Assembly: GCA_025965635.1 (NCBI GenBank)
Contig: JAOPWO010000002.1
Location: 1-7,657 of the forward strand
Direction: 5' to 3'
Length of the DNA stretch: 7,657 nt
From: Modestobacter sp.
GTDB lineage: Bacteria > Actinomycetota > Actinomycetes > Mycobacteriales > Geodermatophilaceae
The notes beneath the pieces are model-generated. The model did no database searches. It was not told the origin of the DNA and saw only the letters and a program-made list of their open reading frames with translations. A program made the position numbers and the translations under genes. How positions within the stretch are numbered: position 1 is the first letter of the stretch; each line of letters opens with the position of its first letter. Below are positions 6,007-7,657 of the stretch, piece by piece.

Positions 6007-6276
6007 TCAGCGGGCGTAGCGGACCGCGGCCCGCTCGCGGGCCTGGGCGGCCAGCGCCTCCCGGTCCCGCGGCGGAGCGCTGGTGACCAGGTCGTCGAGC
6101 AGGTGCCGGGTGGCGTGCGCGATCTCCCCGACCGCGCGCTCGAACGCTGCCTGGTTGGCCTGGGACGGCTTCGCCGCGCCGCTGACCTTGCGCACGTACT
6201 GCAGCGCGGCCGCCCGGACCTCGTCGTCCGTCGTCGCCGGCGCGAGGTTGTGCAAGACGTGGATGTTCCGACACAT
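6007..6276 (-). CDS. DUF2277 family protein (small, function unknown)
   Basis: An 89-residue protein beginning MCRNIHVLHNLAP and containing VRAAALQYVRKVSG (19-32), AFERAVGEIAHATRHLLDDL (44-63) and the ending APPRDREALAAQARERAAVR. These are hallmarks of DUF2277, a conserved actinobacterial family, and the length is normal. It is predicted mostly helical and soluble, with no signal peptide or membrane segment. Many DUF2277 members carry the CRNI start seen here; the function is not known. The start ATG has no Shine-Dalgarno sequence, and a TAGGCT -10 hexamer ends seven bases before it, which points to a leaderless mRNA. A much longer minus-strand frame runs upstream of this start but only mirrors the alcohol dehydrogenase gene. 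The gene is divergent from the alcohol dehydrogenase and may share control with it. Confidence 0.9.
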   Translation of the reverse strand: MCRNIHVLHNLAPATTDDEVRAAALQYVRKVSGAAKPSQANQAAFERAVGEIAHATRHLLDDLVTSAPPRDREALAAQARERAAVRYAR

Positions 6277-6283
6277 GCCCGCG

Positions 6284-6289
6284 AGCCTA
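6284..6289 (-). promoter_or_regulatory. -10 element TAGGCT for leaderless DUF2277 transcript
   Basis: Read on the minus strand, TAGGCT is followed by seven bases and then the ATG at 6276. A transcript starting at the usual distance would therefore begin at the A of the start codon. It lies within one arm of the inverted repeat 6280-6291 / 6341-6352. No good -35 box is seen. Confidence 0.55.
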
Positions 6290-6306
6290 GGAGCCCCGGG
6301 CGCTGT

Positions 6307-6322
6307 CGTGAGCCCGGTCACG
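6307..6322. promoter_or_regulatory. CRP/GlxR-like operator CGTGA-N6-TCACG
   Basis: The arms CGTGA and TCACG form a perfect inverted repeat around GCCCGG. This resembles the CRP-family consensus TGTGA-N6-TCACA. Its centre (6314.5) is almost midway between the two TAGGCT elements. It would sit near -41.5 for the alcohol dehydrogenase and about -38.5 for DUF2277, the spacing of a class II activator site. No CRP-family gene lies in the window. Confidence 0.45.
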
Positions 6323-6342
6323 TCCGCCGTCGAGAGTGGCCC

Positions 6343-6348
6343 TAGGCT
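6343..6348 (+). promoter_or_regulatory. -10 element TAGGCT for the alcohol dehydrogenase
   Basis: TAGGCT on the plus strand is the mirror image of the DUF2277 -10. Transcription would start near 6356, giving a leader of about 44 bases that contains a GGAG ribosome binding site (6391-6394) before the ATG at 6400. No clear -35 box is seen. Confidence 0.5.
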
Positions 6349-6361
6349 CGCGCCACCGCAC

Positions 6362-6378
6362 CTGGCACCGAGTGCCAG
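6362..6378. promoter_or_regulatory. 17-bp palindrome/hairpin in the alcohol dehydrogenase leader
   Basis: CTGGCAC, CGA, GTGCCAG is a perfect 7-bp inverted repeat with a three-base centre, just downstream of the inferred transcript start. As DNA it could be a repressor operator; as RNA it could be a small hairpin at the 5' end. The sequence alone does not decide between these. Confidence 0.4.
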
Positions 6379-6399
6379 CCCTCGACGAACGGAGCGACG

Positions 6400-7524
6400 A
6401 TGCCCCAGACGACCCGAGCCTCGATCATGCGCAAGGCCCCCGGCAGGTACGAGACGGTCGAGCTCGAGCTCGACGACCCGCGCCAGAACGAGGTGACCGT
6501 CAAGCTGGCGGCCTCGGGGCTGTGCCACTCCGACGACCACATCGCCACCGGCGACATCATGGTCGGCCACTACCCGATCTGCGGCGGCCACGAGGGTGCC
6601 GGCGTGGTCACCGCCGTCGGCCCGAACACCCCCGGCTTCGAGGTGGGCGACCACGTCGTCTTCTCGTTCGTGCCCGCCTGCGGCCGGTGCTCGGCCTGCG
6701 CGCGCGGTGACTTCAACCTCTGCGACACCGGCGCCAACACGCTGGTCGGCTCGCGCGCCGACGACCCGACGAGCTTCCGGATGACGCTCGACGGCGAGGA
6801 CGTCGGCCAGATGGCCGGCATCTCCACCTTCGCCGAGTACACGACGGCGCACGTCGACTCGGTGGTGAAGATCGCCAAGGAGATCCCGCTCAAGCCGGCC
6901 GCTCTCATCGGCTGCGGCGTGCCCACCGGCTGGGGTGCGGCGGTGAACTCGGCCAAGGTGCAGCCCGGGGACACGGTTGTCGTCATGGGCATCGGCGGGA
7001 TCGGGATCAACGCCGTCCAGGGCGCGAAGCACGCCGGCGCGACGACGATCATCGCCGTCGACCCGGTGCCCTTCAAGCGCGAGAAGGCCCAGGAGTTCGG
7101 CGCCACGCACACCTTCGAGGGCATCGAGGAGGCCACCGCCTACGCCCAGTCGATCACCAACGGACAGGGCGCCGACTCGGCGATCGTCACGATCGGCGTC
7201 GTCACCGGCGAGCACGTGGCCCAGGCGATGGCCGCGATCCGCAAGGCCGGCACGGTGGTGGTCACCGGCGTGGGCAAGATGACCGACCTCGACGTACCGG
7301 TGTCGCTGTTCGAGCTGACGATGATGCAGAAGCGGATCCAGGGCTCGCTCTACGGCGAGAACAGCCCGCACGACATCATCCCGAAGCTGCTGCGCATGTA
7401 CCAGGCCGGTCAGCTCAAGCTCGACGAGCTGATCACCCGCGAGTACACGATCGACCAGGTCGCGGAGGCCTACGACGACATGCACGCCGGGCTGAACATC
7501 CGCGGCGTCGTCGTCTTCGACTAG
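6400..7524 (+). CDS. NDMA-dependent (nicotinoprotein) zinc alcohol dehydrogenase
   Basis: A 374-residue zinc-dependent medium-chain alcohol dehydrogenase of the actinobacterial NDMA-dependent type. Members of this type hold NAD tightly and pass electrons to an external carrier, thought to be mycofactocin. Seen: the catalytic zinc ligands Cys42 (GLCHSD), His64 (GGHE) and Cys172 (GCGVPTGWG); the structural zinc cysteines 94, 97, 100 and 108; the Rossmann motif GIGGIG (197-202) with Asp221 indicating NAD rather than NADP; and the C-terminal AYDDMHAGLNIRGVV typical of this family. It likely oxidises a primary alcohol to an aldehyde in the cytoplasm; the substrate is unknown. It is divergent from DUF2277 and convergent with an acyl-CoA dehydrogenase gene, and its stop lies in a CTAG shared with that gene. 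No mycofactocin genes are visible here. Confidence 0.92.
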   Translation: MPQTTRASIMRKAPGRYETVELELDDPRQNEVTVKLAASGLCHSDDHIATGDIMVGHYPICGGHEGAGVVTAVGPNTPGFEVGDHVVFSFVPACGRCSACARGDFNLCDTGANTLVGSRADDPTSFRMTLDGEDVGQMAGISTFAEYTTAHVDSVVKIAKEIPLKPAALIGCGVPTGWGAAVNSAKVQPGDTVVVMGIGGIGINAVQGAKHAGATTIIAVDPVPFKREKAQEFGATHTFEGIEEATAYAQSITNGQGADSAIVTIGVVTGEHVAQAMAAIRKAGTVVVTGVGKMTDLDVPVSLFELTMMQKRIQGSLYGENSPHDIIPKLLRMYQAGQLKLDELITREYTIDQVAEAYDDMHAGLNIRGVVVFD

Positions 7525-7657
7525 CCAGCGGCCACCGGCGGGCCGGCGACCGTCGTGGTCGCCGGCCCGCCCCTGGCCAGGGCGCGGCTGATCACCAGCC
7601 GCTGGATCTGGTTGGTGCCCTCGAAGATCTGCATCACCTTGGCCTCGCGCATGTAGC
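7521..7657 (-). CDS. Acyl-CoA dehydrogenase, C-terminal end (gene continues beyond window)
   Basis: Reading the minus strand from 7655 gives 44 residues beginning YMREAKVMQIFEGTNQIQR, then LVISRALARG and a Gly/Pro/Ala/Thr-rich tail. The EGTNQIQR motif with the preceding REAK...QI is the hallmark of the last helix of flavin-dependent acyl-CoA dehydrogenases, where the glycine and threonine contact FAD and the partner subunit. These enzymes introduce the alpha-beta double bond in beta-oxidation or branched-chain acyl-CoA breakdown. The TAG stop (7523-7521) overlaps the TAG stop of the convergent alcohol dehydrogenase. The family normally ends shortly after the GTNQIQR helix, so the last 16 or so residues are an extension encoded by the terminator hairpin and its flank. 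The main part of the gene lies outside the window. Confidence 0.88.
   Translation of the reverse strand, partial: YMREAKVMQIFEGTNQIQRLVISRALARGGPATTTVAGPPVAAG
7537..7571. terminator. Hairpin downstream of alcohol dehydrogenase, inside the acyl-CoA dehydrogenase 3' coding end
   Basis: GGCGGGCCGGCGACC (7537-7551) pairs perfectly over 15 bases with GGTCGCCGGCCCGCC (7557-7571) around a GTCGT loop. GCCA (7531-7534) and TGGC (7574-7577) can add four more pairs beyond a two-base bulge on each side. It begins 13 bases after the alcohol dehydrogenase stop and is probably its terminator. It lies entirely within codons of the minus-strand gene. Confidence 0.75.

Larger units (their letters stand above)
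6280..6352. repeat. 12-bp inverted repeat framing the divergent promoter region
   Basis: CGCGAGCCTAGG (6280-6291) and CCTAGGCTCGCG (6341-6352) are perfect reverse complements separated by 49 bases. Each arm carries an outward-facing TAGGCT, so the repeat probably reflects matched -10 regions for the two divergent genes rather than an RNA structure. Confidence 0.8.

Noticed and set aside
5992..6319. Repeated 10-mer GAGCCCGGTC at 5992-6001 and 6310-6319
   Set aside because: One copy is part of the terminator stem and the other part of the CRP-like palindrome. The shared bases are short and GC-rich, so chance is the simplest explanation.
1..7657. CRISPR arrays, insertion sequences, tRNA or rRNA genes, attachment sites
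   Set aside because: No regularly spaced direct repeats, transposase or integrase motifs, terminal inverted repeats flanked by duplications, or tRNA-like cloverleaf sequences were found on reading either strand.

Overview
The window is very GC-rich, with strong GC bias at third codon positions, GAGGAG-type ribosome binding sites, terminator hairpins without U-tracts and TANNNT -10 hexamers. An NDMA-dependent (nicotinoprotein) alcohol dehydrogenase and a DUF2277 protein are also present. Together these point to a high-GC actinomycete. Geodermatophilaceae or Pseudonocardiaceae would fit, but the exact group is inference.

Layout. Positions 1-1122 (+) hold the 3' end of an HMG-CoA lyase-like gene, followed after 18 bp by a flavodoxin-fold NAD(P)H:FMN reductase (SsuE/MsuE type). 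After a 128-bp promoter gap comes a complete aldehyde dehydrogenase (1251-2741). A strong hairpin follows, then a split-barrel flavin reductase (2809-3324) whose stop overlaps the start of a bifunctional RibBA (3321-4559). A 14-bp-stem terminator and a promoter-bearing gap of about 217 bp lead to a RutA-like luciferase-family flavin monooxygenase (4777-5961), closed by another perfect hairpin. On the minus strand lies a small DUF2277 gene (6007-6276) that appears leaderless. It is divergent from an NDMA-dependent zinc alcohol dehydrogenase (6400-7524). The window ends in the C-terminus of a minus-strand acyl-CoA dehydrogenase whose stop shares a CTAG with the alcohol dehydrogenase stop.

How the genes may work together. 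Positions 568-5961 look like a flavin-centred catabolic module. RibBA would feed flavin synthesis, one or two reductases would make FMNH2, the RutA-like enzyme would use FMNH2 and O2 to cleave a substrate (possibly through a flavin-N5-peroxide), and the aldehyde dehydrogenase would oxidise the aldehyde released. The arrangement recalls the oxygenase, reductase and aldehyde dehydrogenase set of bacterial pyridine ring cleavage and the RutA/RutF uracil pathway. The substrate cannot be read from the sequence. The HMG-CoA lyase-like enzyme, the alcohol dehydrogenase and the acyl-CoA dehydrogenase are more likely flanking carbon metabolism.

The most striking non-coding signal is the near-symmetric divergent promoter at 6280-6352. 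Two mirror-image arms each carry TAGGCT and flank a CRP-like CGTGA-N6-TCACG palindrome.
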